DNA from: Candidatus Acidulodesulfobacterium acidiphilum
GTDB lineage: Bacteria > SZUA-79 > Acidulodesulfobacterales > Acidulodesulfobacteraceae
DNA: 23,084 nt
Assembly: GCA_008534395.1 (NCBI GenBank)
Contig: SHMQ01000035.1
Span: forward strand, 1 to 23,084
Direction: 5' to 3'
The notes beneath the pieces are model-generated. The model was not told where the DNA came from, searched no databases, and saw only the letters and a list, made by a program, of their open reading frames with translations. Below are positions 1-6,971 of this stretch, piece after piece. Every line of letters begins with the position of its first letter. Within the stretch, counting starts at the first letter, position 1. A program made the translations under genes and the position numbers.

Positions 1-916
1 TTATTTTTATTATTGCATATATAAACGCTCCGATAAGAAATATGTATATAAAGGGAGTAATGACCAGAACCTGGCCGAGCCAGCCGGCTAAAAGAAGCGG
101 CAAACCCGGGGTAGGATGGGAAAAACCGTGCGAAAGCTGAAACCTGAAAGAAATAAAATTATGGACGGCATTCCAGTATATAACGGGCGAAAATATCAAA
201 AGAGCGGCGGCAAGCGTCATGTAGGGATAAAAAGTTTTGAGATAATGCCTGTTTTGCTTGGAAAGAAGCAGGTATAACAGAGCGGCGGGCGGAATAAGGG
301 CGGCGGTATATTTGCTAAGGAAAGCGAGTCCGAGGAAGATGCCGGAGAGGAGCCAATAAACAAAAGGGACAGATTTATTTATTTCCGTCGAGCCGCTTGA
401 TAAATTTTGCTTTTCGTTGCGGAAATAAAAAAGATCTGCCCCTTTTGTTTCGGCATTTTTTTCCGCCGCTTTATAGAAAAAAATAAAAAATAACAGAGTA
501 AAGAATAAAAGCGGGGCGTCGGGAAGCATCATAACGGAAAGAACAATGCCGAATATGACGGCGGCAAGATAAAAAAGAAACGAGAAAAAAGCGGCGCGTT
601 TGCTTTTAAATAAAATATAAGTCAGATAATATATTAAAAATCCGTCGAAAAAAGAAAATACGACGGAGCCGAGACGGACGGAAAGCTGACTTTTGCCGAA
701 AAGAGCGTCCGTAAGGTATATAATCCAGCCGGCAAAAGGGGCGTCGTCGAGATAACCGAGAGACGGCTTTAAAGACCACGCATAGTAGTGGGCTTCGTCG
801 TTGCCGAGGTTTAAGGTGGACGCAAGATGAATGTGGACTATCAGGGCAAAAAGAGAAACGAGGATTAAATAAATCTCGTATTTATATTTGTTATATTTTT
901 TTATAAACGAACTCAA
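1..916 (-). CDS. ArnT/PMT-type membrane glycosyltransferase, 3' end beyond window
   Basis: An open frame of 305 codons runs off the left edge with no stop. Family members move a sugar from a polyprenyl-phosphate carrier to a lipid or protein on the periplasmic side of the inner membrane. A first transmembrane segment lies at about residues 14-31. It is followed by [10 protein letters not shown] (39-48) and [11 protein letters not shown], the acidic first periplasmic loop typical of the PMT_2/ArnT group, and then more hydrophobic segments. I chose a TTG start at 914-916. It overlaps the rpoS TGA and has AGGA just upstream, and no ATG occurs in the frame before about residue 129, so this start is uncertain. 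Residues roughly 156-186 are a hydrophilic insert encoded by a palindromic repeat (see 358-450); without it the loop would have the short length usual in the family. The substrate cannot be told. Confidence 0.8.
   Translation of the reverse strand, partial: MSSFIKKYNKYKYEIYLILVSLFALIVHIHLASTLNLGNDEAHYYAWSLKPSLGYLDDAPFAGWIIYLTDALFGKSQLSVRLGSVVFSFFDGFLIYYLTYILFKSKRAAFFSFLFYLAAVIFGIVLSVMMLPDAPLLFFTLLFFIFFYKAAEKNAETKGADLFYFRNEKQNLSSGSTEINKSVPFVYWLLSGIFLGLAFLSKYTAALIPPAALLYLLLSKQNRHYLKTFYPYMTLAAALLIFSPVIYWNAVHNFISFRFQLSHGFSHPTPGLPLLLAGWLGQVLVITPFIYIFLIGAFIYAIIKI
358..450. repeat. Family II palindromic element, copy A, inside a coding gene
   Basis: The left arm (358-387) and right arm (420-450) are inverted repeats of about 30 nt with a few mismatches and one indel, around a 32-nt loop. 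The outer part pairs AAACAAAAGGG with the complement of CCCCTTTTGTTT. Inside it lies a CAGAT(t/c)T-T/A-rich segment ending in TTTCCG. Size, arm length and internal motif match copy B at 21361-21450. The element is 93 nt, exactly 31 codons, and is read through in frame by the glycosyltransferase. The outer motif resembles REP sequences linked to RAYT (IS200/IS605-like) transposases; that link is from memory and unverified. Confidence 0.75.
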
Positions 917-1908
917 CTCTCTTCCTTTTCTTCCGCGGGCGGCTTGCCGCCTTCAAAACCCGATTCTTCTGCCATCTGCCTGAGCTTTTTTAATGCTTTT
1001 ACTTCTATCTGCCTTATTCTTTCTTTTGTAAGTCCGAATATCCGCCCTACTTCGTTTAACGTGCGAGGCTTTTCGTAGTTAATCCCGTATCTTAAAATTA
1101 CGACGCTTCTTTCCTGCTTTGAAAGCCTTAAAAGCCAGCCGTTTAAAAGATTAAGAGTTTCTATTTTATCGAGTTCGTCGAAAGCCGAATCCTGGCTTTC
1201 ATCTGCTTTTATTAAATTAGAAAAAGAATTAGACTGGTTTTCTTCGTCTTCGCCGCCGGTATATACGGCATCCAAAGAATAAATATTGCCGACCAAACTC
1301 ATGATTTTTTCGAGTTTCGATTCTTTAATCCCCATGCGGCTGGCTACTTCGCCCATATTTGGAGTCCTTTGAATTTCGGAAGTTATTTCTTTTACCGCCC
1401 TCGAATACTTATAAACGTTTTCGGATATGTGGATAGGCAGCCTTACTACCCTGCCGGAGTTTAATATTCCGCGTTCTATGGTCTGTCTTATCCACCAGAT
1501 AGCGTATGTAGAAAACCTGAAACCGGATTTAGGTTTAAATTTTTCGACGGCTTTTATAAGTCCAAGATTCCCTTCCATAATTAAATCTTCAAAAGACAGT
1601 CCTCTTCCGAGAAATTTTTTTGCGACGCTTATCACTAGTCCGAGATTGGATTTTATCATTAAATCTCTCGCATCTGCGTCGCCCTCTCCTGCTTTGACGG
1701 CAAGTTCGTATTCCCGCTCTTTGGTCAGCAGAGGATATTTTTTAAGGTATTTAAGGTACTGGCTTGAAATTTTGTTTTCTTCCGACCTTAACGAATTATC
1801 GGAAACTCTTCCGTATTCTTCGGCATAACCGTTTTGAACTTCTGCTCCGTCTATTACGGCTAAAGATTTTTCAGAAACCGCACCTTTGGCTGGATTTTTG
1901 CGCTTCAT
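913..1908 (-). CDS. rpoS: RNA polymerase sigma factor, RpoS-like group 2
   Basis: A sigma-70 family protein of 331 aa that directs core RNA polymerase to stationary-phase or stress promoters if it is a true RpoS. Visible parts: region 1.2 (about 46-78), region 2 (82-152, with [24 protein letters not shown] and [17 protein letters not shown]), region 3 from [12 protein letters not shown] (158-169), and region 4 (255-312) with the [23 protein letters not shown]. It lacks the long N-terminal region 1.1 and non-conserved insert of RpoD, and the length equals E. coli RpoS. The ATG overlaps the end of pcm by 38 nt and is preceded by GGAAGA. The surE-pcm-rpoS order matches E. coli apart from the missing nlpD, which supports RpoS over a housekeeping sigma. 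Residues after 312 are an acidic tail. Confidence 0.82.
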   Translation of the reverse strand: MKRKNPAKGAVSEKSLAVIDGAEVQNGYAEEYGRVSDNSLRSEENKISSQYLKYLKKYPLLTKEREYELAVKAGEGDADARDLMIKSNLGLVISVAKKFLGRGLSFEDLIMEGNLGLIKAVEKFKPKSGFRFSTYAIWWIRQTIERGILNSGRVVRLPIHISENVYKYSRAVKEITSEIQRTPNMGEVASRMGIKESKLEKIMSLVGNIYSLDAVYTGGEDEENQSNSFSNLIKADESQDSAFDELDKIETLNLLNGWLLRLSKQERSVVILRYGINYEKPRTLNEVGRIFGLTKERIRQIEVKALKKLRQMAEESGFEGGKPPAEEKEES

Positions 1909-2527
1909 AACCGTTCTTCCCTATTAATTTAACGAAGTTAGCCGGAGCTATATTTTTGGAAACCATCGCTCCGTTTTCCTTTTCTATTACGCATATCGAC
2001 TGGGCGCCGTTCTGCTCGACCGGCACCACCATAATGCCGCCTTCGGCAAGCTGGGCGAACAAAGCGGCCGGGATATCCGGAGAGCAGGCGGTTATCATTA
2101 TTCTGTCGTACGGAGCATATTCGCCGTAGCCGATAGAACCGTCGCCGACTATGAAAATTATATTGCGCAGATTTAAGGATTCGATAACCGTTCTTGCCTG
2201 CATGGATAAATCCCTTATGCGTTCTACGGTAAAAACGGAACCGCACAGCAGGGAAAGAACGGCGGCCTGATAACCGGAACCAGTGCCTATTTCCAAGACT
2301 TTATGGCTTTTATCGACGGACAGAGCCTGAGTCATAAGAGCGACGGTATAAATGCTGGAAATAGTCTGGTTATGCCCTATGGGCAGGGGCGACTCTCCGT
2401 AGCACATATCGGAGTGCCTGAAAGGCGGAGCGACGAAAGATTCGCGTGGAATTTTCGCTATCGCGCCCAAAACGGCGGATGAAGTAATGCCCTTCGATGA
2501 CAGACCGTTTATAATTTTTGCGTTCAT
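1871..2527 (-). CDS. pcm: Protein-L-isoaspartate O-methyltransferase
   Basis: Transfers a methyl group from S-adenosylmethionine to isoaspartyl residues in aged proteins, starting their repair in the cytosol. The 218-residue length is normal. Family hallmarks are present: GHNQTIS (51-57) in the substrate-binding loop, the SAM motif [10 protein letters not shown] (78-87), the GDGSIGY motif and [10 protein letters not shown]. The start ATG overlaps the surE stop as ATGA, so the two are probably translationally coupled. Its own end overlaps the rpoS start. The last ten or so residues (QKSSQRCGF) are encoded within the overlap with rpoS and are unlikely to be conserved. Confidence 0.93.
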   Translation of the reverse strand: MNAKIINGLSSKGITSSAVLGAIAKIPRESFVAPPFRHSDMCYGESPLPIGHNQTISSIYTVALMTQALSVDKSHKVLEIGTGSGYQAAVLSLLCGSVFTVERIRDLSMQARTVIESLNLRNIIFIVGDGSIGYGEYAPYDRIMITACSPDIPAALFAQLAEGGIMVVPVEQNGAQSICVIEKENGAMVSKNIAPANFVKLIGKNGYEAQKSSQRCGF

Positions 2528-3324
2528 ATCGAAAAATCTATATTTTTTAATTTTTCCATAGCTTTATAATTTGTCATGTCTAAGTGGATAGGCGTAACGG
2601 AAATAAGTCCGCTATGCACGGCTTCATAATCGCTGTCTTTTATATCCTCGAAAGTGATATTTTTACCCCATATCCAGTAATATTTTCTTCCCCTGGGGTC
2701 GGTTTTTTCTACTACGAAGTCCTCGAAATAGCGTTTTCCCTGTCTGGTAATTCGGTATTCAAAAGGATTATTTTCTTTTTTTATTATAGTCTGTGGAATA
2801 TTTACGTTCAAGAGGGTGTTTTCCGAAAAACCGGTTTTATTGAAAACGGAAGCAAGGTTTGAAACGAACTCGGAAGCTTTTACGAAAGAGGCTTCCAGAT
2901 CTTCTTCGAGAGAAGCGTCTTTGGGAAGATAGCCTCCTCCCCTGTTAACCATCAAAGAAACGGCGATGGATTTGATTCCCATAACGGCTCCTTCCATGGC
3001 GGCGGATACCGTTCCCGAATAGATGACGTCGTCGCATATATTGCCTCCGTAATTTATTCCGGAAATTACGAGGTCGGGTTTTGTTTTCATTATGGAGTGG
3101 ACGCCGATATTTACCGCATCGGTCGGCGTGCCGTCCACCGAAAATATGTTAGGTTTGATTTCGTTGACTCTTAAGGGTCTGTCTATGGTGAGCGAATGGG
3201 AACTTGCGCTTCTTTCCCTGTCGGGAGCTACTATGGTTACGTCGTATTTCTTTGATAATTCTTCGTATAATATGTTTATGCCGGTCGCATAAACGCCGTC
3301 GTCGTTGGAAAGGAGTATATTCAA
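2524..3324 (-). CDS. surE: 5'/3'-nucleotidase SurE
   Basis: A metal-dependent nucleoside monophosphate phosphatase of the cytosol, linked to stationary-phase survival. The 266-residue length fits. Metal and active-site residues sit where expected: N7-D8-D9-G10 at the N-terminus, S39 in DRERSASS, and N91 in SGINYGGN. SGTVSAAMEG also matches the family. The start is a TTG (3322-3324), two nucleotides after the merR stop; it places NDDG at residues 7-10 as in E. coli SurE, which decides the start. It is fourth from last in the chain of overlapping genes ihfA-merR-surE-pcm-rpoS-glycosyltransferase. Confidence 0.93.
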   Translation of the reverse strand: MNILLSNDDGVYATGINILYEELSKKYDVTIVAPDRERSASSHSLTIDRPLRVNEIKPNIFSVDGTPTDAVNIGVHSIMKTKPDLVISGINYGGNICDDVIYSGTVSAAMEGAVMGIKSIAVSLMVNRGGGYLPKDASLEEDLEASFVKASEFVSNLASVFNKTGFSENTLLNVNIPQTIIKKENNPFEYRITRQGKRYFEDFVVEKTDPRGRKYYWIWGKNITFEDIKDSDYEAVHSGLISVTPIHLDMTNYKAMEKLKNIDFSI

Positions 3325-3326
3325 GT

Positions 3327-3749
3327 TTAATATCCAGTCTTTCTTGATTTAATAAATGTTTTTAGCGAATTAAGTTCGCGACGGACCAATTCTATCTTTT
3401 CGTGTGCTTGTCCGCCGCCGGAATTTAAAACGCCTCCGTTTTCTTCGGCGCGTTCAGCCGCAATTTCGGCTATATTCTCCTCGCCGCCGTATAATTTGCG
3501 CTTTAAAGCTTTTCTTGCGCCTTCTATGGTAAATTTTTTATCGTATAAATAGTCTTTTATAAGTAGAAGTTTCTCGATATCCGAACCGGAATAGAGCCTA
3601 TGGCTACTTTTTGATTTATAAGGCTTTAAAAAAGAAAATTCGGTTTCCCAGTATCTGATAACGAACGGTTCGACGCCTATTTTTTTGGCGGCTTCGCCTA
3701 TTTTGTAAAAATATTTTTCATCTTGAGCGCTGTTTATCGGAACTTCCAT
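3327..3749 (-). CDS. MerR-family transcriptional regulator
   Basis: A 140-residue DNA-binding protein. A winged helix of the MerR type starts at about residue 14 (YKIGEAAKKIGVEPFVIRYWE), followed by the wing HRLYSGSDIEKLLLIKDYLYD and a helix resembling the MerR dimerisation helix with a short tail. No cysteine or other effector-binding module is seen, so the signal is unknown. A MerR-like gene beside ihfA is, to my knowledge, common in deltaproteobacteria-like genomes. Its start overlaps the end of ihfA by 32 nt; the nearest purine-rich site is far upstream, so translation may depend on coupling with ihfA. Confidence 0.85.
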   Translation of the reverse strand: MEVPINSAQDEKYFYKIGEAAKKIGVEPFVIRYWETEFSFLKPYKSKSSHRLYSGSDIEKLLLIKDYLYDKKFTIEGARKALKRKLYGGEENIAEIAAERAEENGGVLNSGGGQAHEKIELVRRELNSLKTFIKSRKTGY

Positions 3750-4038
3750 TTTTGTATTTTTTGTTCACTTCCGATTTAAAAACTACAGAAGGCTTAAATT
3801 TTACGACCTTTCTTTCGCTGATAATAATAGTTTCTCCGGTCTGCGGATTTCTGCCTTTTCTCGCTTTTTTCTCTTTAATCGTAAAATTTCCGAAACCGTT
3901 AAGCTTTATGGTTCCGGCTTCTTCTATTTCGGATTTTATAAGTTCAAAGAACGAATCTACGTACTGCGCGGATTCCGCGGTCGGCAAACCAACCTTAGAA
4001 CGTACTTTTGAAGTTAAATTTGCCCTGGTTAATGCCAT
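3718..4038 (-). CDS. ihfA: Integration host factor alpha subunit
   Basis: A 106-residue HU/IHF nucleoid protein that bends DNA and forms a heterodimer with IHF-beta, which is not in this window. It opens MALTRANL, close to E. coli IhfA MALTKADM, and carries GFGNF followed by the DNA-binding arm with GRNPQTGE and the VVKFKPS segment. It has GGAG nine bases before the ATG. Its position after rplT resembles E. coli, where rplT-pheS-pheT-ihfA occurs; here pheST is missing and the gap to rplT is only 34 nt. A basic, Ser/Lys/Arg-rich tail of about 12 residues lies in the overlap with merR. Confidence 0.9.
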   Translation of the reverse strand: MALTRANLTSKVRSKVGLPTAESAQYVDSFFELIKSEIEEAGTIKLNGFGNFTIKEKKARKGRNPQTGETIIISERKVVKFKPSVVFKSEVNKKYKNGSSDKQRSR

Positions 4039-4072
4039 AAACTATGTTCTCCGAATTAATCGTTTTAATTAT

Positions 4073-4423
4073 TTAGGCAGCGACAGCGTCTTTCACTATG
4101 CCCGCAAAAGCAGACGGATCTGAAAGAGCTATTTCGGATAAAACCTTTCTGTTTAATTCTATGCCTTTTTTATTAAGCGCATTTATAAATTTTGAATAGG
4201 AAATTCCGTTTTCTCTGCATGCGGCGTTTATCCTGACTATCCACATACCTCTGAATTCTCTTTTTTTGACTTTTCTGTCTCTGTAAGCATAGTTAAGCCC
4301 TCTGTTTACGGCTTCGTTTGCGGACTTAAAAAGCCTGCTTTTCGCGCCGTAATAGCCTTTTGCGGCTTTTAATACTCTTTTGTGTCTTTTTCTGGTTAAA
4401 ATACCTCTTTTTACTCTCGGCAT
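4073..4423 (-). CDS. rplT: 50S ribosomal protein L20
   Basis: A 116-residue early-assembly protein of the large subunit. The sequence is a full-length match in character: MPRVKRG start, the basic N-terminal extension ([15 protein letters not shown]), [33 protein letters not shown], and a C-terminal globular domain. AAGGAG lies eight bases before the ATG. It follows rpmI in the canonical infC-rpmI-rplT operon. E. coli L20 represses this operon through mRNA structures; I see no clear counterpart in the AT-rich spacers here. Confidence 0.97.
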   Translation of the reverse strand: MPRVKRGILTRKRHKRVLKAAKGYYGAKSRLFKSANEAVNRGLNYAYRDRKVKKREFRGMWIVRINAACRENGISYSKFINALNKKGIELNRKVLSEIALSDPSAFAGIVKDAVAA

Positions 4424-4462
4424 TATACTGCTCCTTATAATAGCTTATTATATTTATAAATT

Positions 4463-4666
4463 TTACAGATACGGTATTAATCTTTTTACGTTAAGGGAAT
4501 CAACGGAATTAACTACCGACGATTTTTTAAGCCTGTTTTTTCTGCCGCGTTTTTTAGACGTCAGTATATGGCTCTTGTTTGCTTTATGATGAACGACGAG
4601 TCCGGTTGCCGTTACCTTAAATCTTTTTTTTGCGCCTTTTTTAGTTTTTATTTTTATCTTTGCCAT
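4463..4666 (-). CDS. rpmI: 50S ribosomal protein L35
   Basis: A 67-residue, highly basic large-subunit protein with the family pattern KIKTKKGAKKRFKVTATG and KSHILTSKKRGRKNRLKK. AGGTGG lies just upstream of the ATG as ribosome binding site. It sits between infC (68-nt AT-rich spacer) and rplT (39 nt), the universal order. No hairpin is obvious in either spacer. Confidence 0.96.
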   Translation of the reverse strand: MAKIKIKTKKGAKKRFKVTATGLVVHHKANKSHILTSKKRGRKNRLKKSSVVNSVDSLNVKRLIPYL

Positions 4667-4734
4667 TTTAATAAAACCACCTTTTTAAAATTTATTTTAA
4701 TTTTTTATTAACGTTTTTAATTAATATATTTTTA

Positions 4735-5322
4735 TTATGCCGTTTTTTCCTGCTCTTTCGTTTTTTCCGTTTTAACGGCGTCTTTTTCGGCAGTCTTTTT
4801 AGCCGTCTTAACCGGTACTATAATCGTGCTGAACGTCCTTTTGACGTCCGGCTTAATAGGAAACTCCGGAACGCCGAACTCCTTTAAATCTTCGATTGCC
4901 CTCAGTATTACCTTTATTCCCAATTCCGTATGGGCAAGTTCTCTGCCTTTAAAAGTTACCGTAAGTTTAACTTTGTTTCCGTCTTTAAGAAAAGAAACGG
5001 CGTTTTTCAATTTAAAATTGTAATCGTGCTCGTCGGTATTGGGCCTGAATTTAACTTCTTTTAAATGTATAACTACCTGTTTCTTCTTGGCTTCCTGAGC
5101 TTTTTTATTCTGCTCGTATTTAAACTTGCCGAAATCCATTATCCTGCATACCGGAGGAACGGCTTCTTCGGAAACTTCGACGAGGTCGAGGAGCTTTTCT
5201 TTGGCAAGTTTAACGGCTTCATATAAAGGCATTATACCGGCCTGTTTGCCGTTTTCGTCGATAACCCTTACCTCTTTTGCCCTGATACTTTCGTTTATGT
5301 ACGTTCTGTTATTTTTCTGTAT
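4735..5322 (-). CDS. infC: Translation initiation factor IF-3, non-canonical start codon
   Basis: Binds the 30S subunit, checks the start codon and prevents premature 50S joining. The first ATG in frame (5230-5232) would give 165 residues and lose the conserved IF3 N-terminus. Upstream in the same frame lie [21 protein letters not shown], matching E. coli IF3 NGEIRAQEV, then codons back to an AAGGAG Shine-Dalgarno. No ATG, GTG or TTG is available there. The only start-like codons are ATA (5320-5322, eight bases from GGAG) and ATT (5326-5328, two bases from it); a TAA closes the frame just above. I take ATA by spacing, giving 195 residues. E. coli infC uses AUU, and IF3 represses its own synthesis through that rare start; the same control is inferred here. 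The C-terminal domain ([36 protein letters not shown]) is normal, followed by a Lys/Glu/Thr-rich tail of about 20 residues. Confidence 0.9.
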   Translation of the reverse strand: MQKNNRTYINESIRAKEVRVIDENGKQAGIMPLYEAVKLAKEKLLDLVEVSEEAVPPVCRIMDFGKFKYEQNKKAQEAKKKQVVIHLKEVKFRPNTDEHDYNFKLKNAVSFLKDGNKVKLTVTFKGRELAHTELGIKVILRAIEDLKEFGVPEFPIKPDVKRTFSTIIVPVKTAKKTAEKDAVKTEKTKEQEKTA

Positions 5323-5369
5323 ATTAATTTCTCCTTATTTATTTTTTTAATTTTTTGCGTTAGCTTTAA

Positions 5370-5398
5370 ATTATTGCATAATTTAAGAGCCGTGTCAA
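5370..5398 (-). promoter_or_regulatory. Promoter for the infC operon
   Basis: On the minus strand a perfect TTGACA (-35, 5393-5398) is separated by 17 nt from AATAAT (-10, 5370-5375), which carries an extended -10 TGC in front. It lies between the bamD stop and infC, giving a predicted leader of about 40 nt before the AUA start. This is the best sigma-70-type promoter match in the window and suits a highly expressed ribosomal operon. Confidence 0.7.
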
Positions 5399-5405
5399 CA
5401 TTCTT

Positions 5406-6140
5406 TTATTCCGCATACCTACTTTTCGGGTATTTTGTTTTTAAAATATTCAGATAGCGGGCTTCCATTTTTTTATTTCCAAGATTTTTATAGCAGGACG
5501 AAAGATAATAAAGCGTTTTAGGTATAATAGGAACGCCGTCCCTCCCGTACTGCTTTAATACCGTTTTAAACATATAAGCCGCCGGTTTCCAGATGCTCGC
5601 ATTGTAATAGTAAAGTCCTGTAAAAAAGGTATTTTCGGAAAGTTTTATATTAATAAGTTTAATATATTTAAAAGATTTTTTTGAATATTTTGAATAAGGG
5701 TATTTCGATATAAGTTTTTCAAAAACCTTCTTCGAGTTTTTAAGGGGAGTTTGATTTCTGCCTACCGCCAAATTTCTTTTGTAATACGACATAGCTTCGT
5801 AATACATTGCAAAAGGAACGTATTTGGAACGCGGATGAAGATGTACAAAATCCAAATAAGCGCCTGCTGATTCGATATATTTTCCTTCAAGATAGTAAAC
5901 GTCGCCGAGCCTTATTTCCGCAATTTCCGTTTTACCGTAAGCCGGATAATTTTCTATAAGGGCTTTAAAATTTTTTGCGGCGCCGTTATAATTTTTAACA
6001 TGGGAATCGTGCATGGCTTTGCCGTAATAAACGTCCGGCGGCAAAATATTTTTCTTTACGTTTTTGCCGCATCCGGAAAGCATAACCGAGAATACGGATA
6101 TTGCGGCTATAATAGAGATTAATAAAGTTAGTTTTTTCAT
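5406..6140 (-). CDS. bamD: Outer membrane assembly lipoprotein BamD
   Basis: A 244-residue lipoprotein of the BAM complex, which inserts beta-barrel proteins into the outer membrane together with BamA. The signal peptide ends in the lipobox LSGC, with Cys at about residue 24. The rest is tetratricopeptide-like: repeated A/Y-x-x-F helices with the BamD signature of YxxAxxxFxxLIxxYPxxxxxxxAxxxxGDxYY and a later YPYSKYS repeat. It is preceded by a Family I hairpin repeat and a 57-nt gap from the upstream lipoprotein gene, and followed by the infC promoter. Confidence 0.87.
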   Translation of the reverse strand: MKKLTLLISIIAAISVFSVMLSGCGKNVKKNILPPDVYYGKAMHDSHVKNYNGAAKNFKALIENYPAYGKTEIAEIRLGDVYYLEGKYIESAGAYLDFVHLHPRSKYVPFAMYYEAMSYYKRNLAVGRNQTPLKNSKKVFEKLISKYPYSKYSKKSFKYIKLINIKLSENTFFTGLYYYNASIWKPAAYMFKTVLKQYGRDGVPIIPKTLYYLSSCYKNLGNKKMEARYLNILKTKYPKSRYAE

Positions 6141-6166
6141 TTGTCTATTTCGTTACCAGTTTTGTG

Positions 6167-6195
6167 ACGGTGCCGGAATTGAATTACGGCACCGT
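6167..6195. repeat. Family I hairpin repeat, copy R1
   Basis: Nine-base-pair perfect arms ACGGTGCCG / CGGCACCGT (6167-6175, 6187-6195) enclose GAATTGAATTA. It lies between the LolB-like gene and bamD. No T-run follows on the transcribed strand, so it does not look like an intrinsic terminator. Confidence 0.85.
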
Positions 6196-6197
6196 TG

Positions 6198-6971
6198 TTA
6201 GTTAAGCAACATACTTCCTTTAGAAAGACGTATATTCATTTTAACATTATATAAATAATCGTCAACATATATTTTTAAAGGAACCATGCTTGTATTTGCG
6301 CCGGAACCTTTTAAAACGTAATCTTTAAAGCGTACCGATTCTATTTCTTTTCCGTTTTTGACCGAAGTTACGGAACGGATAAGGTATTTTTTTGAAACGC
6401 ATATATAATAGCCTTGTTTTCCGCCGTATGCAAAAAAGAAACCTTTTTCGGTATTATAAAAAATAGGCGACTTTTTTATTTTATTCAGTTTATCGATAAA
6501 AAGCAAAATTTTAAAAACTCTTAACAGCCTTTGATAATTTTGCGTTTTATCGTTAGTTTTAATTTTATATTTTTTATCCAAGTTTATTGATTTAATTTTG
6601 CCGTCTTCGGGATTGAAAAAAACGGCTTCCGTTCCGCTTTTCGTTTTAATTATTTTCGCGTTAAAAAGAACGTCGCCGTACATGTCTAAAATAATAAAGC
6701 TTATATACTTTCCGGCTATATATTTATAAATGCCTGCCTGCTCTATAGAAAAACCGCCGTCCGATACCGTGAAACGCAGTCTTCCCGATAACCCGCCGAA
6801 CGTTCCGTAATTTTTAATAAGTCCTGCCAGAACTTCTTTTCTGCTTTTATATGCAACCGGTTTTTTGTACGGTTTAACGGCGGTCTTTACGTTTACGGCA
6901 CATCCGCTGAAAAAGAAAGATATAAATATTAATAAGACGACCGTCGATGCCGCCGCAGTTTTCTTGCTCAT
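6198..6971 (-). CDS. Lipoprotein, possibly LolB/LolA-like
   Basis: A 257-residue lipoprotein: the signal segment AAASTVVLLIFISFFFSGC ends in a lipobox, with Cys at about residue 24. The mature part has alternating beta-strand patterns. The stretch GGLSGRLRFTVSDGGFS, followed by YISFIILDMYGDVLFNAKI, resembles the first strands of LolA/LolB-type lipoprotein carriers or DUF4292-like proteins, which bind acyl chains in a half-barrel. That assignment rests on pattern only. Its start overlaps the alaS stop (ATGA). With bamD downstream it forms an envelope pair, which favours a role in outer-membrane biogenesis. Confidence 0.55.
   Translation of the reverse strand: MSKKTAAASTVVLLIFISFFFSGCAVNVKTAVKPYKKPVAYKSRKEVLAGLIKNYGTFGGLSGRLRFTVSDGGFSIEQAGIYKYIAGKYISFIILDMYGDVLFNAKIIKTKSGTEAVFFNPEDGKIKSINLDKKYKIKTNDKTQNYQRLLRVFKILLFIDKLNKIKKSPIFYNTEKGFFFAYGGKQGYYICVSKKYLIRSVTSVKNGKEIESVRFKDYVLKGSGANTSMVPLKIYVDDYLYNVKMNIRLSKGSMLLN

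Noticed and set aside
913-1908. Housekeeping sigma RpoD or heat-shock RpoH instead of RpoS
   Set aside because: It is too short and lacks region 1.1 for RpoD, and it does not show the RpoH box; the pcm-surE context and length favour RpoS.
6167-6195. Hairpin R1 as an intrinsic terminator for the LolB-like gene
   Set aside because: The stem is strong, but on the transcribed strand it is followed by CACAAAACTGG, not a T-run.
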